From contig PIVQ01000237.1 in the NCBI GenBank assembly GCA_003354055.1, positions 1 through 9,663 of the forward strand: a stretch of DNA of 9,663 nt, read 5' to 3'. The notes under the pieces are model-generated. The model was not told the origin of the DNA and did no database searches. It worked only from the letters and a program-made list of their open reading frames with translations. The position numbers were made by a program, and so were the translations under genes. Positions 1 to 5,760 of the stretch are shown here, one piece after another (positions within the stretch are counted from its first letter, which is position 1; every line of letters starts with the position of its first letter). Origin of the DNA: Desulfobacteraceae bacterium (lineage in GTDB: Bacteria; Desulfobacterota; Desulfobacteria; Desulfobacterales; Desulfobacteraceae).

Positions 1-198
1 CAGTCATTGATTATCAACCTGGCTGATTATCTGACCCAGAAAGCCGGGATCGGCCATTCCGGCAACCCCGTTCCTGTAACCATTAAAAATGCACCCAAAA
101 AAATCGGTGTTAACGAATCCGTGCTGAGACTGACCATAGATCAGTTAAAGCGCAAAGAACCCGAGATCAAAGAATTTTTCAAAATTACCACCTCCTGA
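1..198 (+). CDS. C-terminal end of a probable HDOD-domain signalling protein (5' truncated by window)
   Basis: The reading frame is open from base 1 to a TGA at 196-198, so this is the last 65 codons of a gene starting outside the window; the TTG at 7-9 is an internal codon, not a start. The visible peptide contains a short helix NLADYLTQKAGIGHSGNP followed by a helix-rich tail ending in FFKITTS. The pattern 'LADxLxxxxGxGxSGxP' close to the C-terminus is typical of HDOD proteins (a non-catalytic HD-like fold in bacterial signalling), from my memory of the family. Too little is visible to see any HDOD core residue, so the family call is inference. The gene ends 27 bp before the convergent yihY stop codon, with no clear hairpin terminator between them. 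Confidence 0.6.
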   Translation, partial: QSLIINLADYLTQKAGIGHSGNPVPVTIKNAPKKIGVNESVLRLTIDQLKRKEPEIKEFFKITTS

Positions 199-225
199 TT
201 CCGCAGCCATTTTCAGAAGACAGCC

Positions 226-1503
226 TTAAATATCCTTAATTTTGCGTTCCCCCACAGATGCCCTTGCAGCCGTTTCAAAACTATCAAGACTCTCTTCAAG
301 GGCCTGGGAAGACAGAGTAATACCGATGTTTGCATCCTGAGTCTTCTGATTTTCAACGGCAGATAATACATCCATAATTGTCATGCACTCAATATCCATG
401 GCCGGTGAATATCCAATAGTTGTGTCAGATGCCGTCACGGCAAACAGCAACCGGCTTGCCAGCAATTTTTCCAGTAGATAGCGTACAATGGTAAGGGGCA
501 GTTTCAACTCCCTTGCAATCCCGATATCGGTAGCAGGCGAGTCATTCTGGGCAAAGCGGGCAACGCTAAGACGGACGATCCTGAGCATGATGAGTTTCTT
601 TTGCCTTAAACTCATATCCGAAGGAGTCAGGTCCTGGGTTTCCGAAAGATCTGTATTTTCCCATTCAGATGCAATTTCAGCCCCATAAAGGAGCACCACC
701 CAGGATGCCTGAACCCAGATCAAAAACAAGGGTAAAGCGGCAAAACTGCCGTAAATTGCATTGTAACTGGTCATACCCACCTGAAATTTCAAATAGGCCA
801 TCTGGATCAATTGGAACAGGGTGCCGCCGATAATGCCACCGGTCACAGCCGCCCGTATATCCACCTTTTTATTAGGCAAAATAATATAGAAAAAGATAAA
901 AAGCAGCCAGGTAGACACATAGGGAAAAAGATTAAATCCCCAAGAAATGAGCCCCTCAACATTAATGGGAAGTCCCAGGTAGGCCAGCAACTGCTCCAGC
1001 CGGGTAGTCACAAAAAGATTGGCACTGCTTGAAAAAAGCACAAGCAGCCCTGCAGCCAGCGAGATCGTCAGATAATCGGTAATTTTCCGGATAATCGACC
1101 GTCCCCCCGCAACCCACCAGATCTGATTAAATGTACTCTCAATATGGGCCATAAGTTTAACCAGGGAATACAAAAGCAGAACGATACCGAAAATGGCCAT
1201 AAGGCCGCCCTGGGTTTTTTCCAGCAGATTGTTGGAAAAGGCCAGAACTTTGCCGGCAATCTCTTCCCTTCCGGCAAACATGGCCAGCACTTCATTTTCA
1301 AGAAATTGCCGGAATCCGAATCCTTTGGCAATCCCGAATGCCATGGCCATAACCGGAACAATGGAAAACAGGGTATAAAGTGTCAGGGCAGATGCCCGCA
1401 AGGCGCAATTATCCCGTCGAAACCCTCTGACAGCACGCCAAAGAACCTGGATCAGCTTTTTATACAGATAGTGAATTCCCTGTCTAATGTCGATTTTTTC
1501 CAT
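226..1503 (-). CDS. YihY/BrkB family inner-membrane protein with C-terminal cytosolic winged-helix-like extension
   Basis: A 425-residue polytopic membrane protein. Hydrophobic segments lie at about residues 37-58, 99-119, 141-165, 184-209, 214-237 and 250-276, matching the six-helix YihY/BrkB family (UPF0761). The family's conserved last helix is clear (GSFAALPLFLIWVQASWVVL, residues 252-271, followed by LYGAEI). The N-terminal ALRASALTLYTLFSIVP is also typical. From about residue 296 the protein becomes soluble (SLRQKKLIMLRIVRL, then a helix-turn-helix-like region to about 385) with an acidic tail. This extension is absent from the roughly 290-residue E. coli YihY but is seen in other long members. 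The molecular function is unknown; the old label 'ribonuclease BN' for this family was a misassignment. The start ATG has AGGA at 1508-1511 and lies 9 bp after the oleD-like stop, so the two are probably cotranscribed. Confidence 0.93.
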   Translation of the reverse strand: MEKIDIRQGIHYLYKKLIQVLWRAVRGFRRDNCALRASALTLYTLFSIVPVMAMAFGIAKGFGFRQFLENEVLAMFAGREEIAGKVLAFSNNLLEKTQGGLMAIFGIVLLLYSLVKLMAHIESTFNQIWWVAGGRSIIRKITDYLTISLAAGLLVLFSSSANLFVTTRLEQLLAYLGLPINVEGLISWGFNLFPYVSTWLLFIFFYIILPNKKVDIRAAVTGGIIGGTLFQLIQMAYLKFQVGMTSYNAIYGSFAALPLFLIWVQASWVVLLYGAEIASEWENTDLSETQDLTPSDMSLRQKKLIMLRIVRLSVARFAQNDSPATDIGIARELKLPLTIVRYLLEKLLASRLLFAVTASDTTIGYSPAMDIECMTIMDVLSAVENQKTQDANIGITLSSQALEESLDSFETAARASVGERKIKDI

Positions 1504-1512
1504 AATGTCCTG

Positions 1513-2529
1513 TTAGGCATTCTCATTTTGGGAGAGCCATTTCTCCAATCGCTTCAGTCCTTCAGCCGTTGACACCTTTGGCAGGTATCCCAAATCTTTT
1601 TTAACCCTTGAAATATCAAACCAGTGGGAGGTGGCCATTTCTTTTGCTGCAAATCGGGTCATTGGCGGATCTTTTTGAATATTGAATAACTTGTAAATGC
1701 TTTCAAACACCCATCCGGCCGCATATGCGGTTTTGCCGGAGATTTTACCCTGGATCGGCGGCAACCCAGCGGCCGCCAGAAAAGCATTGGCCATGGTCCA
1801 CTTGGAAACGGGGTCGTCCTGGCTGATAAAATAAATATTTCCGGAGAGTTCGGGATTGCTGATCAGCTTTTCAGCGGCAAGGACATGGGCATCAGCGGCG
1901 TTGTCCACATAGATGGTATCCACAAGGTCATCCGCAGGACCGACGATTTTCAACCGTTTGGCCCGGCTGACGATCCCCGGAACCAAATGGTTGTCCCCAG
2001 GTCCCCAGATAAGATGGGGTCGCAAAATAATAGTGGGTAATCCCTCTTTGGCTGCCTGGATCACCTTTTTCTCTGCCAGGGCCTTTGTCTCAGGATAGGG
2101 TGCCAGATAGGTATCCGGGTAAGGCACGGATTCATCCACATTTTCCATATCATAGTCATTAAAAATCACACTGGGAGAACTGGTATGGACCAGCCGTGCC
2201 ACGCCGTTTTCCGTACAGGCTGCGAGTACGTTAGCAGTCCCCGTAACATTGACCCTAAAATAGCTGTCATAACTTCCCCAGATCCCGGGTTTGGCAGCCA
2301 CATGAAACACGGTATCAATTCCTTTAAACGCCTCAAGGACATCCGCCTCATTTGCAAGATCGCCCTGGATTTGGGTCACGCCCATGGCGTCCAACTCAGG
2401 ATACCTTTGCCTGGAAAAAGAAAACACCTCTATTTTTTTTTCCTCTATTTTTTTTCCAATAAGTTTCCGGACAACTGCCTTGCCAAGGAACCCTCCCCCA
2501 CCCGTTACCAATGCTTTTTTAATTTCCAT
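1513..2529 (-). CDS. OleD-like NAD(P)-dependent extended SDR (3-beta-HSD / 2-alkyl-3-oxoalkanoate reductase family)
   Basis: A 338-residue extended short-chain dehydrogenase. The nucleotide-binding glycine motif TGGGGFLG is at residues 9-16, the acidic GDL at 56-58, the catalytic YxxxK as Y145-K149 (YPETK), and a serine pair at 117-118 in HTSSPS. The stretch with residues GSYDSYFRVNVTGTANVL (85-102), RPHLIWGPGDNH (170-181) and LVDTIYVDNAADAH (202-215) is strongly reminiscent of OleD. OleD reduces 2-alkyl-3-ketoalkanoic acid to the beta-hydroxy acid in long-chain olefin hydrocarbon synthesis. No oleA, oleB or oleC is in the window, so the pathway assignment is open; related enzymes act on sterol-like 3-hydroxy substrates. 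An in-frame TAA 10-12 bases upstream limits the start to this ATG or later. Its leader is A-rich with no good Shine-Dalgarno. yihY follows 9 bp downstream. Confidence 0.88.
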   Translation of the reverse strand: MEIKKALVTGGGGFLGKAVVRKLIGKKIEEKKIEVFSFSRQRYPELDAMGVTQIQGDLANEADVLEAFKGIDTVFHVAAKPGIWGSYDSYFRVNVTGTANVLAACTENGVARLVHTSSPSVIFNDYDMENVDESVPYPDTYLAPYPETKALAEKKVIQAAKEGLPTIILRPHLIWGPGDNHLVPGIVSRAKRLKIVGPADDLVDTIYVDNAADAHVLAAEKLISNPELSGNIYFISQDDPVSKWTMANAFLAAAGLPPIQGKISGKTAYAAGWVFESIYKLFNIQKDPPMTRFAAKEMATSHWFDISRVKKDLGYLPKVSTAEGLKRLEKWLSQNENA

Positions 2530-2571
2530 TTTTCTTTTTTATCAATGCCTTAGCATTTTCCTTTAAATTTA

Positions 2572-2590
2572 TGTCAATCCTTGCTTGACA
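2572..2590. promoter_or_regulatory. Inverted repeat formed by two back-to-back TTGACA boxes between oleD-like gene and tRNA-Gly
   Basis: TGTCAA (2572-2577) and TTGACA (2585-2590) form a perfect 6-bp inverted repeat with a 7-bp spacer. The right arm is a consensus -35 box for the plus-strand tRNA. The left arm reads TTGACA on the minus strand, facing the oleD-like gene, but I see no good -10 hexamer 16-18 bp further on that strand. It could be two abutting -35 elements or an operator; both are inference. Confidence 0.4.
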
Positions 2591-2613
2591 ACCATCATGT
2601 TTTCCTATAGAAA
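2585..2613 (+). promoter_or_regulatory. Predicted sigma-70 promoter of tRNA-Gly
   Basis: A consensus -35 TTGACA lies at 2585-2590. A -10-like TAGAAA lies at 2608-2613 with 17-bp spacing (the overlapping TATAGA at 2606-2611 would give 15). The mature tRNA begins at 2632, so the implied 5' leader is about 10-12 bases, reasonable for a single tRNA gene. Confidence 0.55.
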
Positions 2614-2631
2614 TAGTCCCACTTTTGCTGA

Positions 2632-2706
2632 GCGGGAATAACTCAGTGGTAGAGTGCGACCTTGCCAAGGTCGAAGTCGCGGGTTCAACTCCCGTTTCCC
2701 GCTCCA
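2632..2706 (+). tRNA. tRNA-Gly (anticodon GCC), CCA encoded
   Basis: A full cloverleaf can be drawn by hand. The acceptor stem GCGGGAA (2632-2638) pairs with TTCCCGC (2696-2702). The D arm is ACTC/GAGT with loop AGTGGTA. The anticodon arm is CGACC-TTGCCAA-GGTCG (2657-2673) with anticodon GCC at 2664-2666. The T arm is GCGGG-TTCAACT-CCCGT (2679-2695) with one G-T pair. The discriminator is T2703 and CCA is encoded at 2704-2706. The anticodon reads GGC/GGT glycine codons. A run of seven T follows at 2707-2713 and may serve for termination; there is no separate hairpin. It stands alone, not in a tRNA cluster, and no integrase or repeated tRNA end suggests use as an attachment site. Confidence 0.97.
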
Positions 2707-2736
2707 TTTTTTTCTCCCCTGAACAACTTCTCTTAT

Positions 2737-3711
2737 TTAAAACTCAAGCATAATACCGATTTCTTTCTCTTTTGCAAACTCATACAAGGCTGATGCCACT
2801 GCCAGATCAAACAACGCCATGCCCACGGACTTAAAAAAAACAGTCTGATGACTTGTCATAACTGTCTTTTTATCCGGTTCCGGTTCTTTGATCAGATCGG
2901 CAAAAAGCTGAAGATCTTCTTTTCTTACAATGCCCTGCTCAAGGGGTTTACAAATATCCCCCGACTCTTTGGCTGCAAACAGCGTATCCACATAAATTTT
3001 GTCTGCCGTGGTAATGACGGCATCGGGAAATTCTTTCATATCCGGCCTGAAAGACCCTATGGAGATAAAGGTCTTGCCCTTGACCAGGTCGGCATCATCA
3101 CTGAACAAAGGGGTGGTACTGGTAGTGGCTGCAATAACCAGCTCTGATGCAGCCACCAGTTCATCAGCGCTCGAAGCCACGCGAAACGCAACATCAGGAA
3201 AGGCCTTCGAGAGACGGTCCGCCATGGATTGAGCAGCCTTAGGATAAATATCTCCGATAAACAGAGTCTTGATTTTCCGGTTCAGCAAAAGATATCTGGC
3301 CTGGCTGTATCCCTGGACACCTGCTCCCAGAATTCCGGCTGTTTTTAGCCCTGTATCGGTTAAATAGGAGCCTCCAAGCCCACCTACGGCACCGGTTCGT
3401 TCTGCAGTCAAGGTAGCTCCGTCCATAATGGCCAAAGGTTTTCCGCTCGTGTTGTCTGCCAGGGTCATGATACCGTTTACGGCTGGAAGCCCTTTCTCAA
3501 CGGCACCGGGAAAGACCGATACCAGTTTTGTGGCAAAGTAGTCCTTACTGAAACAAGGCATGAGCAATAAGGTGTTTTCACCATCTTGGACATGGGTGCG
3601 GTCAGGCATGTTGTAATCGCCGTTGTTCATCAACGTATAGGCATTAAAAACAGTATCCTGAATCAGTTGACGGTCAATGGTCGTGATATCCTGTTTATTC
3701 AAAAATAGCAT
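2737..3711 (-). CDS. Ornithine cyclodeaminase / mu-crystallin family NAD(P)-dependent enzyme
   Basis: Taking the ATG at 3711 gives 324 residues, the usual length for this family. GAGG lies 6-7 bases before that ATG. The frame stays open a further 149 codons upstream, but that peptide is cysteine-rich and does not look like family sequence. Visible family features are MPDR (35-38) and K62 in ATKLVSVFPG, positions that contact the substrate carboxylate in characterised members. Also visible are LTAERTGAVGG (101-111), the Rossmann loop GILGAGVQG (126-134), ISIGSFRPDMKE (217-227) and SVGMALFDLAVA (295-306). Members include ornithine cyclodeaminase, archaeal alanine dehydrogenase, ketimine reductase and opine-type enzymes, so the substrate cannot be read from sequence alone. 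It is divergent from the NUDIX gene and has no catabolic partner in the window. Confidence 0.9.
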   Translation of the reverse strand: MLFLNKQDITTIDRQLIQDTVFNAYTLMNNGDYNMPDRTHVQDGENTLLLMPCFSKDYFATKLVSVFPGAVEKGLPAVNGIMTLADNTSGKPLAIMDGATLTAERTGAVGGLGGSYLTDTGLKTAGILGAGVQGYSQARYLLLNRKIKTLFIGDIYPKAAQSMADRLSKAFPDVAFRVASSADELVAASELVIAATTSTTPLFSDDADLVKGKTFISIGSFRPDMKEFPDAVITTADKIYVDTLFAAKESGDICKPLEQGIVRKEDLQLFADLIKEPEPDKKTVMTSHQTVFFKSVGMALFDLAVASALYEFAKEKEIGIMLEF

Positions 3712-3787
3712 TAAGAGCCTCACAGAACAGGTTAATGGATGTTTTTCCCATACCACAGACACAAAAAAATCTCCACGAAAACTGCAA

Positions 3788-3816
3788 CAGACATGCAATT
3801 CACACAGGATTATGAT
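3788..3816 (+). promoter_or_regulatory. Candidate sigma-70 promoter of the NUDIX gene
   Basis: CAGACA (3788-3793) resembles a -35 box (4 of 6). A 17-bp spacer separates it from TATGAT (3811-3816), a good -10 (5 of 6). It lies about 80 bases before the NUDIX start within the 186-bp divergent gap to the cyclodeaminase gene. I saw no equally good minus-strand promoter in that gap. Confidence 0.4.
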
Positions 3817-3897
3817 ACATAAACCCGCAGAATACCCCAACGGACAAATATCACCGGGCAAACTTACCCAAGGACCTGAACACACCAGAGGATACAG

Positions 3898-4509
3898 ATG
3901 AAAGACACCATAGAAAAGGTATTGTGCATAAACCGGGCGTCTCTGCCCACAGCCTGGGTAACCGAGAGAACAATTCTGCCCATGGATCAGGATAATTTTA
4001 TCACCCAATGTACGCAAAGCGGGTTTTCCTTTGTGAATCGGCCTGATGCAGAGCAGGATCCCGATCAAAAACAGATCATCCCCTATATTCTGCTTCAGAC
4101 AGAAGATGGGAGGCAAACCGCTGCATACAACCGCCAGGGCAGTGAAACGCGTCTCCATGATCTATGGTCCGTTGGCATTGGCGGTCATATTAACCCCATA
4201 GACCAAAGTGCCAATCAGTCGATTTTTAAAGAAATCCTCGTGTCCGGAATGGAACGGGAACTGGATGAAGAACTCCTCCTACGGCCAGCCAACGATCCGG
4301 TTGCATTCTGCGGAATCATCAGTGAAGATATCACACCTGTGGGCAGCGTCCACTTAGGTGCGGTGTTCAGAATTCTCACGAACACGCCGGACGCCTATGT
4401 ACCTGGTGAGGAATTGTACAGGTTTACCTGGACACCCACTAAAAGACTTAAAACCCTAAACATGGAGCTTTGGTCAGAACTGGCACTGGAACTGATTGCA
4501 AAGCCTTAG
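3898..4509 (+). CDS. NUDIX-fold predicted phosphoesterase (COG4112 type)
   Basis: A 203-residue soluble protein. The NUDIX core is at R120-E125 (RELDEE), preceded by E112 exactly eight residues before R120, as in the consensus E-x7-REUxEE. The expected upstream glycine is replaced by a longer loop beginning GIGGHINP (93-100), and no glycine follows the EE pair. This arrangement, together with FVNRPDAEQDPDQKQIIPY (45-63) before the fold, fits the uncharacterised COG4112 group of MutT-like 'phosphoesterases', recalled from family knowledge. The glutamates are expected to bind a divalent metal for pyrophosphate hydrolysis; the substrate is unknown. AGAGG at 3887-3891 lies 6 bases before the ATG and supports the start. 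The stop overlaps the stop of the convergent trpR-like gene. Confidence 0.88.
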   Translation: MKDTIEKVLCINRASLPTAWVTERTILPMDQDNFITQCTQSGFSFVNRPDAEQDPDQKQIIPYILLQTEDGRQTAAYNRQGSETRLHDLWSVGIGGHINPIDQSANQSIFKEILVSGMERELDEELLLRPANDPVAFCGIISEDITPVGSVHLGAVFRILTNTPDAYVPGEELYRFTWTPTKRLKTLNMELWSELALELIAKP

Positions 4510-4766
4510 CGGTTTAACATCTTCAGCACAACCGAGTCCTTATTTTTCAACACCTTGGATCCCCGGGTGATTTTGCAGAGACTGATACCGTACTTTTCAG
4601 CAATCTTACGCTGTGTCACTCCCCCATGGAGATCTTTAAGCAATTTCCAGCGGAGAGATATATCATCCAGTTCAGCCGGTGTAAAAATATCAGTAAAAAA
4701 GGATTCAAGTTCATCCTTTTCACTGATGGACAAAACAACTTCCAATAGTTCTTTATCAACACTCAT
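4506..4766 (-). CDS. TrpR-family transcriptional repressor homologue
   Basis: An 86-residue all-helical protein, shorter than E. coli TrpR (108). The family core is plain: FTPAELDDISLRWKLLKDL (28-46), then the helix-turn-helix TQRKIAEKYGISLCKITRGS (51-70). ITRGS matches the E. coli recognition-helix ITRGS exactly. By hand alignment, E. coli R84 and G85 are kept, but the T81 position is K66, S88 is V73, and the R54 position becomes L38 with an arginine one residue later. The effector therefore may not be tryptophan, or may bind differently. No trp biosynthesis gene is nearby. The start has only a weak GGA 6 bases upstream and lies inside a 17-bp tandem repeat. It is 85 bp after AMMECR1 on the same strand, and its TAA overlaps the convergent NUDIX stop by three bases. 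Confidence 0.88.
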   Translation of the reverse strand: MSVDKELLEVVLSISEKDELESFFTDIFTPAELDDISLRWKLLKDLHGGVTQRKIAEKYGISLCKITRGSKVLKNKDSVVLKMLNR

Positions 4767-4794
4767 ATCAATTCCAAACTTATATCAATTCTAA
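4762..4794 (-). repeat. 17-bp-spaced tandem direct repeat over the trpR-like start codon
   Basis: On the minus strand TTAGAATTGATATAAG (4794-4779) is followed, offset by 17 bp, by TTGGAATTGATATGAG (4777-4762), with 14 of 16 identical. The second copy holds the ATG start; the first has ATA in its place. The shared core GAATTGATAT is exact. It could be a local duplication of the ribosome-binding/start region or a pair of half-sites for autoregulation; the choice is inference. Confidence 0.6.
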
Positions 4795-4851
4795 CGTCTG
4801 TATCTTTGGAAAGAAACTTAACGCTTTTGAAAATTATTACAAGGAAAAAAA

Positions 4852-5427
4852 TCAGGGAATTTCTGCAAAATACTGAACGTCGTAGGTATAGACTATTATT
4901 CCCTTTTCTTTCCAGGCAGTTGGCGACAGCCCCGCTTTGGTACACAGGTGGCTTAAAAATTCTTCACAACCGGTCAGTTGTTCCCATACCTGAGGAAGGA
5001 AGGTGGCCCTGCTGCCGTCTTTTTCAATGATCACCCCGTCTTTTCCGGGAACCAACAGACTTAAAAGTTCCAGGCTATCCTTGAATGCAAGCTTTTGAGG
5101 ACGGGACAAAAGACTGACCTCAATATCTATGAGATCAAGTTCTTCAGGTGCCAGTGGCGAAAAACGGGTGTCCCTGAACGCGGCAAAAACTGCATTTTCA
5201 ACAATACCGTCTTTCAAGGTCTTAACCGGCTCAATATTTCCGATACACCCTCTTAACCGGCCTTTTTTGTGAAGGGTAACAAAAAGTCCCTGCTTCTTTT
5301 CCAGAAAGGCTGAATCCTGCCCCTTTTTTTCCATAGGCTTTGATGAAAACCCGAGTTTCTCACTGATGCTGGCCCGGGCCATTTTTAATAACATATCGCC
5401 CTGGTGTTCTGAAAAATTGTCTGCCAT
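4852..5427 (-). CDS. AMMECR1 domain protein (AmmeMemoRadiSam system protein A-like)
   Basis: 191 residues from the ATG at 5427, which has a perfect AGGAGG (5434-5439) six bases upstream. The frame is open for 40 more codons, but that extension lacks family character and bypasses the ideal Shine-Dalgarno. The hallmark LRGCIG is at residues 58-63. DTRFSPL (86-92), IEVSLLSRP (102-110), ATFLPQVWEQ (141-150) and the C-terminal YTYDVQYFAEI (180-190) are all typical. Length and single-domain form match prokaryotic AMMECR1 proteins. In many bacteria and archaea it is encoded with a Memo-like protein and a radical SAM protein; neither is in this window. The biochemical role is unsettled, with a proposed radical-linked modification function. 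The trpR-like gene follows 85 bp downstream on the same strand. Confidence 0.93.
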   Translation of the reverse strand: MADNFSEHQGDMLLKMARASISEKLGFSSKPMEKKGQDSAFLEKKQGLFVTLHKKGRLRGCIGNIEPVKTLKDGIVENAVFAAFRDTRFSPLAPEELDLIDIEVSLLSRPQKLAFKDSLELLSLLVPGKDGVIIEKDGSRATFLPQVWEQLTGCEEFLSHLCTKAGLSPTAWKEKGIIVYTYDVQYFAEIP

Positions 5428-5671
5428 ATTCTGCCTCCTGATATAATCTCTCACGAATAGAGTACCACCCCAAAACAGAGAATAAAAGTGAAAGTTTGGC
5501 CTGTCGGGCATTCCACGGCAGAGAACTGCCTGTTTTTTACAAACCAAAGTATTTCGTAGTAATTAAAAGCATTTCGACGATATTTTTTGTTTTAAAAATT
5601 CAAATAACGTGGAACCACTGAATTATAAGAACCGGATTTTACAAGAATTTTCTAATCAAAAATAACCGGAT

Positions 5672-5700
5672 TTGACTCCGCTATGAATCTCCACTATCGT
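5672..5700 (+). promoter_or_regulatory. Predicted promoter of the 99-residue unknown gene
   Basis: TTGACT (5672-5677, 5 of 6) lies 17 bp from TATCGT (5695-5700, 4 of 6). Transcription would begin near 5707, giving a leader of about 54 bases to the ATG at 5761. This also argues against the in-frame ATG at 5683, which would fall inside the promoter. The direct repeat AACCGGATTT overlaps the start of the -35 box. Confidence 0.45.
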
Positions 5701-5731
5701 AATGTCAGTTGGAAAATTGCCCTTTATCAAC

Positions 5732-5746
5732 TCTGCGTTGCGCAGA
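5732..5746 (+). promoter_or_regulatory. Short perfect hairpin just before a Shine-Dalgarno
   Basis: TCTGCG (5732-5737) and CGCAGA (5741-5746) are perfect complements around a TTG loop. The stem ends two bases before AAGGA (5749-5753), the ribosome-binding site of the ATG at 5761. A hairpin this close could influence translation initiation or leader stability. It has no U-tract, so it is not an intrinsic terminator. Confidence 0.45.
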
Positions 5747-5760
5747 TCAAGGAAAAACAA

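Larger units (their letters stand above)
5428..5760. other. 333-bp AT-rich divergent intergenic region between AMMECR1 and the small unknown gene
   Basis: It holds the AMMECR1 ribosome-binding site at the left and the promoter, hairpin and Shine-Dalgarno of the plus-strand gene at the right. Two short direct repeats stand out. AAAGYATTTCG occurs at 5546-5556 and 5566-5576, 20 bp apart. AACCGGATTT occurs at 5630-5639 and 5664-5673, 34 bp apart, with the second copy touching the predicted -35 box. I see no coding sequence, tRNA or known riboswitch in it, and no convincing minus-strand promoter. Confidence 0.5.

Noticed and set aside
1144..1572. 142-codon plus-strand frame opposite yihY
   Set aside because: It is a shadow of the yihY and oleD coding strands, rich in Q, G and H, with no ribosome-binding site.
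2632..2706. tRNA-Gly as an integration site for a mobile element
   Set aside because: No integrase, no duplicated tRNA 3' end and no change in gene character on either side.
2519..2707. Minus-strand 62-codon frame beginning MERETGVEPATSTLARSHSTTE
   Set aside because: This is the well-known false peptide from reading a tRNA gene on its antisense strand; it is exactly opposite tRNA-Gly.
3712..4158. 149-codon upstream extension of the cyclodeaminase gene
   Set aside because: It runs opposite the NUDIX gene, is cysteine-rich and without family similarity; the ATG at 3711 has a Shine-Dalgarno and gives the normal family length.
4763..4945. 60-codon minus-strand frame whose TGA overlaps the trpR-like ATG (ATGA)
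   Set aside because: Half of it is an out-of-frame read of the AMMECR1 3' end, it has no convincing ribosome-binding site and its composition is not protein-like. The ATGA overlap is probably chance.
5428..5547. 40-codon upstream extension of AMMECR1
   Set aside because: An ideal AGGAGG lies six bases before the ATG at 5427, and the extension lacks AMMECR1-like sequence.
5683..5760. Upstream ATG start for the small unknown gene
   Set aside because: It lies between the predicted -35 and -10 boxes and has no Shine-Dalgarno; ATG 5761 has AAGGA at good spacing.
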